Part shown: in pieces, positions 45,376 through 58,059 of the stretch | Layout: each line of letters starts with the position of its first letter | Numbering within the stretch: position 1 is the first letter of the stretch | Origin: Kuschelorhynchus macadamiae | Taxonomy: Eukaryota; Arthropoda; Insecta; Coleoptera; Curculionidae | DNA length: 64,000 bases | NCBI GenBank assembly: GCA_030620095.1 | Contig: JAUTXW010005216.1 | Coordinates: 434,001 to 498,000 of the forward strand | Direction of reading: 5' to 3' | Program-made: the position numbers and the translations under genes | Notes under the pieces: model-generated | Database searches by the model: none | What the model was told of the DNA's origin: nothing | What the model saw: only the letters and a program-made list of their open reading frames with translations

Positions 45376-47514
45376 TAGGCTTAGGATAACTATGCATTTA
45401 AAAATCTAAAAATATGCATGCAAATATGCTCCGAAACAAGGGAAAATATGCACTTAAAAATGCATTTATTATCGGATCAAAAAAACAGACATAAAGCAAA
45501 AGTATAGCAATTAAAATATTATATTATTTACACTTCAAGGTATCCTTAAGACGCTATTTTTGCCAGTAATTATTACATTACTATATAATATAAGTATTTT
45601 TTTAATTAAAATTTTAATATATAGCTGACTAAACAAACTAATTAAAGAATAAACCTGTTTAAAATGTATTTTTTACGCTATTCAACAAGTTGCGGTTACA
45701 TTTTATAACTATATGATGTAACAAATTATCAAATACAAATTTTCTTCTATTATATCTGACAATAGTACTTTATATTCAGAAAATACTCGTTCAACATCAC
45801 AAGATACAATTGAAACATATTCAAATTCAAATTACTCTTTATTAAAAATTGTTCATTATCTGGATTCAGTGTCCCTTTATTGTCCAAAACTGCACTAATA
45901 TTTTTGAAATTTGTGTAACCAATATTTTTTTGTAAAACAGTAGTTATTTTTGAGAAATTACTTTATTTTTGGTGTTAGTTAGTAAAACTACACTCAGTTT
46001 TTCTCTCATTTATATGCTTTTAGACAAAGAAAGTCCTTTCATCTCCAGTTTTTTTATAGTATCAGATAAGCAAGAAAAATGGTTTTTAATGTAAATTAAA
46101 TTCTCAGGTACATCTCCTTTGCGCAAAACGTTTTGTGCTTCTTGTATACAATATGAGTATTCTGCATTAAATTGGTTGACTATGTTTTACTACTGTTTAT
46201 CCAAGTTCCCCATCTAGTTACAATTGGTGATGGGGGCAGGGGGATGTTTCCTACAATTTCCCTAAATTTTTCTAAATGAGTTTGAGGTTTTAGGAATACT
46301 TTCTTCACCGAGGAAATCAGATCGTGGATAAAAAGCACGAACTTGTTCTGCAACTCGATGAAGTCCATGGGCAAGACATGTGGCATGTATCATTTTAGGG
46401 TACAATATTTGTAGACCACTCATTGCTTTACACATGTATGGAGCAGCATCTGTAACTGCCACTAACACTCTATCACAATTAATACCACCGGGCCATAAAA
46501 GAGTGAGAGAGTCGTTGAAAAATCCAGCAACAGTTGAATGATTTACTTTGTCTAAGGTCTTCATTGTAGGTAAATATGATTTATCATTTTCTGCTTCTAC
46601 ACCCAACACCCCAAAAACAAAATTAGTAACAGATCTCTGTTCCACATCAGTTGTTTCATCTAGTGACACCCATATACTTTTATCTTCTACTTTTTCACGC
46701 AATTAGGTAACTGCCTTATTGTACAAATCTGGAACATAGTTTTTCCTTAACGTGGAATCATGTGAAAATGATGTCTTTGTGTACTGCTCTAAAAATGACT
46801 TCAGGGCAGGATTACTTAATTTATTCAGTGGAATATCCTCACTAATAAACGCCTTGCACAAATCCTCATTAAACTTTGATCGCTTGGGTCCCGGTCCTGG
46901 TGAAAATGCTGTGGATATTAAACTTGTTTCTGAGCGCACTTTTTACTTTTTTAGATCTGATGCTTTGTAGTTCCTATGTGTTGTGTCACTTGGAATTTCT
47001 TGTTTGCAGTAACAGGAACATCACAATATTTACAAAACAGCACAAAACTGTCAGTCGTAAAATCGGTAAAATCTTTCACGAATTGATTTGATATCGCACT
47101 TAATGAATGCTTTTCTTTCGGAATATTGGACAATGTTCACGCCACAATGTGTAAATTAAACTGAATTGAAAAATTATTTGTAACATTCTTAAAACGTGCG
47201 TATTTATGATTGTAAATATGTGGTAAATCCATAGTTTTTCAAACACAGATGTTTTATTGGGTACCTATAACAATTTTAAGAAAGGATGGGCAAAACCCTT
47301 GGCCTGCCAGCAACTAGACATTTTTTATTATTTTATTATTATGGATTATATTTGGAATATACCAAATTTGTCTTGGGAAATAAAAATATATTCAGAAAAA
47401 CTAGAATATATGCATTTTTCCTATAATAACTGCAAAATATGCATACAAAAATTGCGAAAATATGAATTTGCATATGCTTTCATGCAATATATATTCTTAT
47501 ATATCCTAAGCCTA
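45376..47514 (-). mobile_element. hAT transposon, 2139 bp
   Basis: Perfect 8-bp duplication GTTATAAC on both sides. Inverted tips TAGGCTTAGGATAAC and TATATATCCTAAGCCTA. Subterminal ATGCA-type words (AAATATGCATGC, AAAATATGCA) recur at both ends, as in many hAT elements. It holds a transposase on the reverse strand with several breaks. Confidence 0.93.
45720..47133 (-). pseudogene. hAT-family transposase, broken
   Basis: Reverse strand. N-terminal finger: FVLFCKYCDVPVTANKKF then HIGTTKH (C2H2, BED-like; 47133-46951). After a frameshift comes GPKRSKFNEDLCKAFISEDI (46939-46703). An in-frame TAA (46705-46703) precedes SIWVSLDETTDVEQRSVTNF (first Asp region) and VLVAVTDAAPYMCKAM (second), CLAHGLHRVAEQVR. 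Another shift near 46300 leads to PIVTRWGTWI. At about 45820-45730 the dimerisation end is still readable: SCDVERVFSEYKVLLSD. The order and length (about 470 codons) fit a short hAT transposase of the type common in insects. I found no ATG at the N-terminus. Confidence 0.9.
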
Positions 47515-47522
47515 GTTATAAC
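47515..47522. repeat. 8-bp target-site duplication, right (GTTATAAC)
   Basis: Identical to 45368-45375. Confidence 0.93.
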
Positions 47523-47985
47523 ACACAATTTGAAATCAGTCCATTAAATAGTTTTTTCAGACTAAATTTTTAAATATTTTCTTAGGCCACCATTTTGTTC
47601 CGCCATCTTGGATTTGTACCAAAATTTTACCAGTTGATTCCTAGATAATATTTGATTTTTGAGCAAAATTTGAGAAAAATTGGATAAGCAAAAACTTTTT
47701 TATTATTTCACTAGGCCAACACTTTGTTTTACGATATTAGATTTTTACTAGAATGTTACTAGGTCATCTCCAGATTAATTTTTTACCAAAATTTGAAGTG
47801 AATCGGGTAAGTAGTATTTTAGCTATGCCGCGAACAGACAGACCGACAGACAGACAACCAGACGGAATTGAGAAAACATGTTATTCGGCATCTAGGAACC
47901 CTAAAACGTAAAGATCTAAAATAATCTCGGAGTGATATTTTTTTCACGATTACAATAATTCCCTTTTACGAGGGAAATAAGAAAG

Positions 47986-48399
47986 AACATCCAACTTTAA
48001 GCAGATATAGCAATGAATTTGACACTAGCTCCCGTATTATTAGTACTTCTCGCAGTGGAATTCAAGTAATTTTTTTAAATTATTTGTATATTTGAAAAGT
48101 AAGACATATAAAAGTCCGATGTGAAATACTGTGTTTATACCGTAGGTCATTTGTCTTTAACTCAATTATTGTTTTTTAATAGCACGTTCCAATTTTATTC
48201 CAATTTCTATTTCAACTTTTTTATAAGTAAGATAATAGCTAAAAAAGTGCTCTCTTCAGTCCTGTTTGGATGACCCTGTACCACTGAACCATTATTTTTT
48301 ATGTCATATTATAGACAAAAACTTTTGGGAAGAAGAATTTTGCTAAGAACTGTATTTGTAAAAGTTACTATGTACTAACTAAAATTAATAATTTGCAAA
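47986..48399. other. Unassigned AT-rich sequence
   Basis: No supported feature. Confidence 0.4.
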
Positions 48400-49010
48400 T
48401 AGGAGTAAACCGTAACAGAGTGAACCACAACAGCAAGAAGACGACCGACTGGAAGGCCTATCAAAGGCGTCTGAAAACTGCATTCGAGATCCGCGCTCTT
48501 CAGGGACTAGATGAGGCCGTAAGACGTCCAGAATGCCTTCCATGAAAATGCAATAGTGGAAGACATAAGCAGGCATCGACAAACCGAGGAGCTTCCTGAA
48601 AATCTTAAAAATGAGATCAGGACCAACAGACGCCTCCGCAAGATCTAGGTCAGATCCCACGAGGAAGAGGACAGGACTGCTCTAAACCGACACTCCCAAT
48701 TTTTGAGAGATCGGTTACAAGAGCTAAGGTCAGCTAAATTAACATCCAGCGGAGGACGCAGCACACTGACGAGGTCAACGACTCAGTCAGAGACTTGGAT
48801 GCTTGGATTTTACCACAACAAAATCCACATCCTGTATCACCTGGGGAAATTCGAGACATCATCAGAAAACTGAAGATTAAGAAAGTCCCTGGAGCCGACG
48901 GCATCACCAACAAGATGCTGAAATACTTCCCCAAGAAAGGATACAGTGCGATGGCCAACATCATCAACTCTATCATAAGAACATGCCATTTTCCCGGCAC
49001 ACGGATTTTT
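48400..49010 (+). pseudogene. Jockey-clade LINE fragment (linker and start of RT)
   Basis: Broken frames give NHNSKKTTDWKAYQRRLKTA, then NTNRRLRKI and RHSQFLRDRLQELRS, and VSPGEIRDIIRKLKIKKVPG followed by ADGITNKMLKYFPKKGYSAM. This is the linker between endonuclease and RT and the first RT motif of a jockey-type ORF2. It stops abruptly near 49010 at CHFPGT. The RT portion at 8656-9300 begins downstream of this in the protein. Confidence 0.8.
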
Positions 49011-49259
49011 TAAATGAAAATTTGATAATTACAGTTATTTATGGTTTACTGGAAGACAGTACCCCTTTTTTAATCTTCTTTATCTGAGCCGTTTGGCTCT
49101 CAACATTCTTAAATGGAGAATTTGTATTTAAATCGTTTTTTACTTTTTTTGGGCTAAAATTTAGTTTATTTTAAATTAAATTTGACTAAATTTTTTTTAA
49201 AGGGGCTTTGGAAGAAAGGAGTGTTTATTAGTGGTAGTTAAATATTATGAGCTAGATGA
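49011..49259. other. Unassigned AT-rich sequence
   Basis: Nothing recognised. Confidence 0.4.
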
Positions 49260-49756
49260 TTGAATACGCCTAGGAATACAAAGTTAAGTAAATTTCTCAG
49301 ATGTTTACGTTTCAGGGTTCCTAGGGGATTGACAAAAATTAAGGGACATACTGGGATGACCTGGTAACATTTCGGTTAAAATCCAATATGGCAAAACAAA
49401 ATGGCAACGTAGTGAAACGATAAAAAAATATTACAAAAAAACTACTTGTACAATTTATCTCAAATTTTGTACAAAAATGAAGTATTCTGTAGCAATCAAG
49501 TGGTAAAATTTTGGTACCAATCCAAGATGAAGGAAGAAAGTGACAGCTTAATAAAATATTTAAAAATACAGCCTGAAAAACTATTTAATGTACTGATTTC
49601 AAATTGTTACCCATAACTAATTGTAATACAGAAAATATATCAGCTAGTAAAACTGTGGTGCTAATTTAAAAAGTGGATCAAAAATGGTGGCCAAATAAAA
49701 TGTTTGTAATCGTGATAAAATCACCCCTTTCAAGTTTTACATATCTTCGCCTTTTA

Positions 49757-52700
49757 TTTATTTATTTATTTTACAGTAAGTACACTACAGAGGTAAATTC
49801 TCCAAATGGTACAAAAACTTACATGCTATTCTGAATACAAACAAAAAAAAAACATATGTATATAAAGACAACATTGGATAATGTATACTATAATTAACAA
49901 TAAACAATCGCACATACACACATTTATACAGTGACAAGATACTCTAAGACACTTGGAGCTTGACTGAGTTGAGACTTAAAGAAAAAATATCGATATGGTT
50001 GAAATTTTTGTTGGAAGTATTTATCATATTATGAATGATAGCTCGTTGGCCAAAATTAGTTCTGTGCACTTGTTCTGAGAAGAGGCGTCTGTGTCTCAGA
50101 GCTCTGACCGGAACGTTAAACCTTAAAAGACACAACAGTTTAGGGCAATCAATAGTCCCATTAATCAGTTTGTGAAGGAAGAACAAATAGAAGTTCCGGC
50201 GCCTGATTTCGAGAGGTTTAAGACCACAAAGCAAAAGTCTGGTTTCTTGAGGCACATCCGAATAAGGAAAGTGGTGTTTAAATAACAGGTATTTAGCAAA
50301 TTTAGTTTGGACTCTCTCTACTCTATAAATGTGACATTGATAAGTGTTAAAGAGGCATGTAATTGCTTTGGTATCATTCATACAGGTGGTATTTCTTTTG
50401 ATGAAACCTAGTAACCTCAGACTTTTTGATACTATCTGATCAACATGTAGGTTAAATGACAGGTCTTTGTCAAATAGTACACCAAGATCGTTGAATGATG
50501 TCACTGATTCAAGAGAAATGCCGTCAATTGTGTAATTCAAGATTGTTGGATTCAGGCTTCGACAAAATGTCATCTTTTTGCATTTTTGTACATTTAACTT
50601 TAAGTAGCTATTTGTGCACCACGACACCAGATTATCTAGGTCCAACTGAAGGGTATTATACGATGGCTTAACGATGCTAAAGAATTTCAAATCATCCGCG
50701 TACATAAGAAATTTAGAGTTTTTTAAACAATGTGACACGTCGTTAATAAAGAGCGAAAATAATATAGGGCCAATGTGCGAGCCTTGTGGGACGCCTAAAA
50801 GAACTTTCACCTCTCTAGATACCGCTCCTCCGACGTGCACGCGCTGACTACGGTTAGATAAGTAATCCCCGATCCAGGATAGGTATCTGGACCCCAGTCC
50901 GATTCCAGACAACTTCTTTAAAAGGAGCTGATGACACACGCTATCAAAAGCCTTTGAGAGATCTGTATAGATAACGTCGACCTGGTGACCAGCCTCTAAG
51001 GAAGTAATCAGAAAATTCTGATATACAGGCAGGTTTGTGGCAGTGGATCTTCCTTTAAAGAATCCATGTTGATCTTCGGATAGGTAATGCTTATATGTAG
51101 TGAAGATTTCATTCAATTGTAGAAAGTAACGATATTCCCCTGTAGTTCCCGACATCAGCCTTATCACCTGACTTAAATATGGGAATGAGTGTGGAGTTTT
51201 TCCACACTGATGGAAACATGCCCTTGTCAAATGTTTTCTGAAATATCGCTTGTATTGGTTTTACAAGTGACTCACAACACCGATTCAGCAACAGAGGGGG
51301 AACACCGTCAGGACCGACTCCTTTGCCACAATCGAGCTGCACTATTTTGGATCTCACCTCCTCTGTAGTAAAATGGTGATCCGTAAGTGTACCACCATGG
51401 TTGACCTCCAGGGGTTCAGCTATCACGGTGTTTGTATGATCAGAATAAGAAGACTGGAAGTGAATAGCAAAGGCCTCAACCATATCAACAGGTCCGTCCA
51501 GCAGAGCACCGTTGTAGTACATGATCTTTGGAATACCATTGTCCTTCCTCAGGGAATTGACAAAGGACCAAATGTGCTTTACATTATTGGGGATCAACAT
51601 TTCGGTATTAGTGATGTGAAGAACATAACACAGATCAATTTGAAACTTGGTTTCACGGCGAACTCTCGAATAGGCCTCATAGACCCCTTGAGCACCACTC
51701 CTCCTGTATTTCCTGTAAAGCCTATTCTTTTTGCCTATCAGCTTTCTCAAACCTGTAGAATACCATTTTGGGAATCTCTGATCCTTCACCACTGTCTTGG
51801 GAACAAATAACTCGATTGCGTTAGATAGAATGGCATAGAATTTATCAATCATGGCATCAACATTCATGGAGTGGTCTATAAAGGACCAATCAACATTACT
51901 CAAAAAGTTGTTCATTTTAGGATAATCGGCCTTTGGATAGTGATATAGTGTGATGCTTGTGTTAGGTCGAAGAACAGGAATGGTGCTGCATTTGAAAATC
52001 AGTTCAAGAGGGGGATGGTATATGTCACACATAGTTATTGAGAATTGACTTACTTGAAGTCGACTAAATTGGAGTTCGGTAGTAAATGCAAGATCCAGGA
52101 TTCTTCCAAGGTGGTTCACTAAGTTGTTGCACTGTTGAAGTTCCAAAAACTTCATAGTGTCCATCAAAGCCTCCTCCGCCGGACTCTGAACTCTTGTAGG
52201 CAGCAAAAAACCGTCCTCCTCGAGCCAGTGGATGCCAGGAAGATTAAAGTCTCCGATAATAAAAAATTGGGAGCTCTGGTAAAAATTCCGCATATCTTCA
52301 GAAATGTTTGTAAAATGTAAGTAAGTAGCGAGTGAGGAGTTAGGAGGGAAATATGTACAGCAAGTAATGACCTTAGTGGTTTCGAAGGTGGAGGTCACCC
52401 ACAGACTCTCGTATTCTGGTATTGACGCAGTAGGTATTATACGAGCAGTGAACGCGTTATCCAAGGCGATAAGAACGCCGCCTCCTCTATCGCAATCCAA
52501 GCGATCGTAGTCTCGATCCTTGCGGAAAACTGTGTAGTTATCTGGAAAGAACTCGGAGCTGATATGATTGCTGAAGAGCCAGGTCTCAGTTAGCAGAATA
52601 CACTCATAGTTACAGCTCCGTACAGCCGATGAAATGCTTAATGCTTTGGTCCTCAGCCCTCTGACGTTCTGATAATATAATGTATGGTATTGAATGCTTG

Positions 52701-52770
52701 TTTGAGGATTGGGTGTTTTGTGACGACTGCCTGACGGTGACGTAGAAGTTGCGTCACTAGATGCCAAAAA
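49757..52770 (-). mobile_element. CR1/jockey-superfamily LINE, about 3.0 kb
   Basis: Reverse-strand LINE with endonuclease and RT. Its 3' end at 49757-49780 is (TAAA)n rather than poly(A), as in CR1 and L2 relatives. The 5' boundary near 52770 is set by return to GCCAT-repeat sequence. There is no separate ORF1. Probably 5'-truncated. Confidence 0.85.
49944..52767 (-). pseudogene. LINE ORF2-type protein: endonuclease and RT, one frameshift and an in-frame deletion
   Basis: From ATG at 52767: LYYQNVRGLRTKALSIS, ILLTETWL, DRGGGVLIALDN, FFIIGDFNLPGIHWLEEDG (AP-endonuclease). The final SDH-type block is eroded. Then QLDCGKGVGPDGVPPLLLNR, STLIPIFKSGDKADVGNYRG (RT start). A frameshift near 51110-51135 follows SLLSTIE. 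The second frame has HGFFKGRSTATNL, VIYTDLSKAFDSV (motif A), GVPQGSHIGPILFSLFIND (motif B) and LMYADDLKFF (motif C), ending at 49944. Next to TKAITCLFN the block corresponding to SLVRSILEYCSVIWCPF in the related copy at 13873-14000 is missing, an in-frame deletion of roughly 17 residues. Confidence 0.9.
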
Positions 52771-53370
52771 ATCTGACTGTTCGCGGCCTAGCTAAAAATC
52801 TACTTATCAGATTGGCTTCAAATTTTAGTAAAGGATAAGGATCATATGGGGATGTGCTTGGTAATATTTTAGTAAAAATCCAATATTCCAAAACCAAAAG
52901 GCGGCCTAGTGCCGCCGTTAAAAAAATTATTGCTAAAAAAACTAATTATCCAATTTTGCACAAATATCTAGTGTTACATAGGAATAAACTGGTCACTTTT
53001 TGGTATGATTAAAATATTTAAAAAATCAGCTTGAAAAACTACTTATTAGATTAATTTCAAATTTTGTGCAAGCATTAAGTGTGATATAGAGATAAACTGG
53101 TAAAGCTATGGTACTAAATCAAGATGACGAAACAAAATGGCGGTCTAATATATCTTTTTTAAAGTTAATGTAAATGTCAAATTTTGCAAAAAAAAATACA
53201 TATGGCATAGAGATAGACTGATAGGAATCCAATATAGTGGAATAAAATGGCGCCCAATAAAAATGTTTGAGAAGACAGTAATCACCATGTATTGAACTAA
53301 ATTGGGCCACACTTCGCTATTCCTAATAAAAGGATTCATAAAGGGGGACGTTCCGGGAAATGGAAATTTA

Positions 53371-54373
53371 CTGATTTTTTTAATCTTTCAATTCCTAAAA
53401 AAGCTATTATTTTTTGCTTTGTGCTTTTAGATACATATTCAAAATATTATTCATATTTTATCTTTGGAACCGAACTTATAATTTTAATTGGAATTACTCT
53501 ACCGTTTCGAGTTCTTTGGTATTTGAGAAAATTTGACTTGAATAGATAACTATCAAATTTGCTTTAAGTTAACTTAAACTTAATCTTTCATAAGTTGTTA
53601 ATGTGTTAATTATCCCTAACCTGTACCTAATCTTTAAAACGCTTTGTACCAATCTGATCTAATCGCATTTCTAAACTTACGTGAATTATAAACAAATCGA
53701 TAAGAGATAACTGTGAGAACGTTAAAAAATAAAACTTTAGTTGCGAGTTTATGGTATCTATCAGTCACAAAAAATTTGATTGATTATATTATTGCGCATT
53801 CATTGTAGCTTTTTTATGCTTCTAAAATAAGATACAAATAAACTCAATGAGTAAGATGATCTAGCAGATTTAAAAACATAAATTTTCTTTTATAAATTAA
53901 ACGAGTTTTTACTGACAAAATTAAAGAATGTTTTCCAAAAATATTATAAAAGTAATGTAATTTAAACATTTTGAGGCAAAGTCTCAGTAGTTTGAAATAT
54001 ATATTTATATAGTTAACTATTTCCCGCAACATCAAAAAAAAATCACTACAAAAAATGTTTGGAAAAATTCTGTTAACGTTCCATATATACTCCTATTTAA
54101 AAAAACCAATATCTGGAACAAAATAATGGCATTCCAAAGTAATATTAAGGTTGATAAATCTTTTTTATATTTAATTACTTTTCAGTATATAAATACATTG
54201 TAATTAAATACCCAGGATAAAAAAATATTTAATATATCAAATACTTTCGAAAATTATTTAGGAATTAGTATTTAAACATGTATTTAATTATATGAAAAAG
54301 TAATTTAAATAGATCCTTTTTATGTATTTAAATATAAAAAGGGTTTACGTATAAATGAATTGTATTTAAGGTT
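53371..54373. other. Unassigned AT-rich sequence
   Basis: No gene. ORFs on the reverse strand at 53119-53339 lie in the GCCAT repeat, and those at 53844-54035 are AT-driven. Confidence 0.4.
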
Positions 54374-54870
54374 ATGCAGGCAAACTCTACAAGTAGAATA
54401 GAAAGACGCATCATTAATCTGTTTAATGCATCCAACCTACCACCAGCGGAGAAGAAATCATTAAAACCAAGCAGCTCCAAGATCCCCAGGTTCTACGGTC
54501 TTTCCAAGGTACACAACAAAAATGTACCACTTCGACCATTTGTCAGTGCAATAGACACGCTCACATTCAAACTAGGTAAATATGTTTCAAATTTTCTTAA
54601 TCCATTTACCGGAAAAACAGATTCTTTTATAAAAACTTTGAACAATTCGTCGAAAAACTTAAGTTAGTTCAGTTGAATCCCGAAGATATTTTGGTCAGTT
54701 TCAATGTAGAATCACTATACCCCAATATTCCTGTTAAGGTGTCAATTTCCATTATGTCAAACACATTGGAACATAATAACGTTGATAATAATTTAATAGA
54801 CTTAGTTGAAACTTGTCTTACATCTACTTATTTCATTTTTCAAGGAAGATTTTATGAACAAACTTTAGAG
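54374..54870 (+). pseudogene. PLE reverse transcriptase, 5' part (catalytic Asp lost)
   Basis: SSKIPRFYGLSKVHNKNVPL and RPFVSAIDTLTFKLGKYVSN are the PLE RT motifs before the active site. A frameshift near 54650 leads to KLVQLNPEDILVSFNVESLY and PNIPV. The motif is normally FDV with the catalytic metal-binding Asp of motif A; here the codon is AAT (Asn). The frame runs to RFYEQTL and ends at the hAT-like insertion (54871). The continuation is at 55983. Confidence 0.85.
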
Positions 54871-55974
54871 CAGTGGCGTGACAAAGTCTTCTGGTCCCAC
54901 CCCCCGCAATTTTTTACGGGCTTCCCCACTCTACACCAAGCAAATTATTATACTGGGCGACAACGAAACTACTGCTTACGGTGACATTTCAGATCAGTAT
55001 ATAGATAGAAGAAATTTGATACGTTAATATAGTTGAATACAGTGAACACTTTCATCATAAAGACAATTGACAAGTGAAATTCGTTTCCAGTTTAATCGGA
55101 AGTGACCTAAACTTTGTTATTTTAAATGAAATACCTTTTGCTTTTTTTGAACTTTCCACTTTCTGAAGAATAGTAAAGTAAATTTCATGTCGTCCTATAC
55201 ATCCTATGTATGTTTACTAAATCCCACCATATTAACGAACTAAATGTCTGTCTTTAACAGTTCTAAAATGCCGCCTTGCATAGTAGTTTCGTTGTCACTC
55301 GGTATTATTATATAGGTACTGTTTTATGTTTACAGAATCAATAAACATATATAAGTGACACAAAAATAGGAAAATAGGAGCAACAAAAATAAATAAATAA
55401 AACACTGCAACTCTAAAAATGTTATTATGGTTTGCATGGCATTTCAGATTGATTCAAGTAGAGAAAAAAAAATTAAAATGTTTTGTGTGAAGCAAAATAT
55501 TTAATATTTTGTCTGAGTCTATATCGTGTACCCATTCATTTTCTATAGAAATTAATGCTAATGAACTTAGACACGATTCGCTCATTATTGATCTTGCCAG
55601 ACTTTTTATTAATTTTAGTTTTGAAAGTGTTCTTTCTGGTTGAATCGATGTAACAGGCAGTACTAGAAACAATTGAAATGCGGAGCAAAGCTCAGGTACA
55701 CTACTAATCAACAATTGATTTTTTTCGAAAATTAAATCAGAAAATTCCCTAATACTGTTAAGATTTTTCAAGCCTTCATAAAGAAAGTTTTTTATTTGAA
55801 TTAGCTGTGTTGTCAAATTTTGTTATAAAATAGGTACTGATAAGAAAAAATATATTTGATTTTGGAAAATTATGGTGAATAAGTAAATTCTGCCTCTATA
55901 GAATTCAGAATATTATATTTATTATTATGTAAGAAGCGACAAAATAGGAAGCGGGCCCTTTTGGTACGCCACTG
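54871..55974 (-). mobile_element. hAT-like insertion inside the PLE
   Basis: 1104 bp. Tips CAGTGGCGT at 54871 and ACGCCACTG ending at 55974, perfect 9-bp inverted repeats. Flanks CTTTAGAG (54863-54870) and CCTCAGGG (55975-55982) agree at 5 of 8 positions, all three differences being transitions, so they look like a diverged 8-bp duplication. A reverse-strand remnant of hAT transposase lies inside. Confidence 0.85.
55454..55816 (-). pseudogene. hAT transposase dimerisation-domain remnant
   Basis: About 120 codons on the reverse strand: IQIKNFLYEGLKNLNSIREF, PELCSAFQLFLVLPVTSIQP and ERTLSKLKLIKSLARSIMSE followed by RLSSLALISIENEW-like sequence (here CLSSLALISIENEW). This is the C-terminal dimerisation region of hAT transposases related to ZMYM1-type proteins. 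No catalytic domain remains, so the element depends on a partner for movement. Confidence 0.85.
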
Positions 55975-55982
55975 CCTCAGGG

Positions 55983-56839
55983 GGAGCTATGGGATCTCCT
56001 TTATCTCCTGTGGTAGCGAAGAATACCTTTATGAGGGCCTTTGAGGATATTGCTTCAACATCCGCTCCACTAAAACCAAAACACTGGTTCAGATATGTAG
56101 ATGATACTTTTGTTGTTTGGCCTCACGGACAGGAAAATCTCCTTATATTTGTGGACCACCTTAATCAACATAGAATGATTCCCTTTCTAGATATATTTGT
56201 TCCGAGAAAGGAAAATGGTACTTTAGGACATTCTGTGTATAGAAAACCGGCGCATAGAGATAGATACTTAAATGTAAATTCCCAAGACCATCCAGCCCAA
56301 AAGAAATCAAATCGGTTATTAACTCAGTAGTATTTACAGCCATTTTGATTTCGCATCAAAATTCTCTAACATCGGAAATATCGAAGCTGGAAGTCCTGAG
56401 AGCAAATTGCTACTGCAGTGAAAATATTACGCCTTCATTTAAAATATATAGTAATCTAACTCTGCAAAGAGAGAATGATAAGGAGCCACCGTTAGGAAAT
56501 ACTGTTCTTCCCTGTATAGATGACACTACAAGACAAAATTGGATGATTAATTCGGCGGTCCAACATATGTACAATCTTCAATTCATTGGACAATGCTTGC
56601 AATCCCCGAAAGATGTTGTAACTTTTTAAACAGAAGGAGTATACAAATTGCCTTGCTCCTGTGGAGAGGTGTATGTGGGAGCAACAGAACGTTCAATATC
56701 CACCAGACTTAAGGAACATGAACGATGTATTAAAAAGAAACAAATCATTCAATCTGCTGTATCTGAACACCAGCATAGCACTGGTTATATTATAAATGCA
56801 AAAGAAGCCAAGGTTCTAGCATCGTTTCCAGGATTTTAA
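55983..56839 (+). pseudogene. PLE reverse transcriptase 3' part and GIY-YIG endonuclease
   Basis: Continues the split gene: GGAMGSPLSPVVAKNTFMRA, then WFRYVDDTFVVWPHGQENLL (motif C, YVDD) and MIPFLDIFVPRKENGTLGHS, VYRKPAHRDRYLN. A segment found in PLE 2 (IKFTMEIESNG) is missing between HLNQH and RMIPFLD. A frame change near 56320 leads to ISHQNSLTSEISKLEVLRAN, then a stop near 56627. The endonuclease follows at 56648: PCSCGEVYVGATERSISTRL and KEHERCIKKKQI, where CSCGEVYVG is the GIY-YIG core; ends in TAA at 56839. Confidence 0.88.
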
Positions 56840-56959
56840 AAACGAAAAATTAGATAATCTATTGAAATTTTTAAACATGCATAAAATTTTAATAGAGATA
56901 CGGGTTACGGTCTACATCAGATGTAGATTCGGCGAGTACAAGTCGGGTAGTTAATTCAA

Positions 56960-57065
56960 ATCTCGTGGAGTAAAGATCCCTGAAGATGTCTCGTGCAATC
57001 GATGGCGAAACGTCGGATAGTAATTCCAATTTTACACAGTATAATCCCAAGAACCATGATTTTTA
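56960..57065 (+). other. PLE terminal block with hammerhead-like motif
   Basis: CTGAAGA (56981-56987) and GAAAC (57008-57012) enclose TGTCTCGTGCAATCGATGGC, which pairs less well than in the sister copies. Followed by GTCGGATAGTAATTCCAAT. It corresponds to the blocks at 60740-60865 and 61640-61745. Confidence 0.7.
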
Positions 57066-57399
57066 AATTGACCAATGTCGTAAAAGCTTCCGTTCTATGT
57101 TAGGCACTAATAAATATGTAAAAGATTGCGCAAAAAAAAATTTTTTTATGTATTCTATGTATCCGATTCCAAATCTCAGGAGCTTTCTATAATAATTATT
57201 ATCCGCAACGATTAACAATGTTTTAATTTGACGTGAATGATAATCATTCTGTTCCACCAGAGAAATAAATTCTCTTTAATATTACTTTCATGATGTACTA
57301 CATAAAAAATATAATCGCGAAGCAATTGCAGCATCCAAGCTACAGCACTGCTAAGATGCAATCCATCCCACGATAACACTTCTGTTCTCTAGCCTATCG
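57066..57399. other. Unassigned, AT-rich
   Basis: Begins with GACCAATGTCGTAAAAGCTT, an inverted match to GGCTTTGGTCAATC near 61070, so a further piece of PLE terminal sequence. The rest is unassigned. Confidence 0.4.

Positions 57400-58059
<660 letters not shown>

Larger units (their letters stand above)
42465..47985 (+). repeat. GCCAT dispersed repeat, copy g, split by mariner-like and hAT elements
   Basis: The leading end GGTAAATTTCCTTTACC at 42465 and the trailing hairpin TTCCCTTTTACGAGGGAA near 47955-47975 belong to one copy of about 1.1 kb. It continues across element 2 (resuming at 44886 with TATTTCACCAGTTTCTACC, as in the uninterrupted order at 58170) and across the hAT element (ATTAGTTATAAC, then ACACAATTTGAAATCAG, as at 5655). 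Both insertions carry their target duplications. Confidence 0.88.
49260..53370 (-). repeat. GCCAT dispersed repeat, copy h/i, split by a CR1-like LINE
   Basis: The reverse-strand copy starts at 53370 (ATTGAACTAAATTGGGCCAC and TCCTAATAAAAGGATTCATA mark its leading end) and runs to about 52775 at ATTTTTTGGCATCTAG. It resumes beyond the LINE at 49756 with GGCGAAGATATGTAAAACTT and continues to about 49260. The uninterrupted order is visible at 59855-59900, where TTTTTTGGCATCTAGG is followed within about 20 bases by GGAAATATGTAAAATC. Confidence 0.8.
54374..57065 (+). mobile_element. Penelope-like element 1
   Basis: RT followed by GIY-YIG endonuclease, the defining PLE order, then a terminal block of about 100 bp (56960-57065) with CTGAAGATG, a short hairpin, GCGAAACGTCGG and CCCAAGAACCATGATTT. 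This block recurs at 60740 and 61650. The RT is interrupted by a 1104-bp hAT-like insertion at 54871. The 5' part of the RT is missing. Confidence 0.85.

Noticed and set aside
51373..51810. Forward ORF of 145 codons
   Set aside because: Antisense of the CR1-like LINE ORF; no independent motif.
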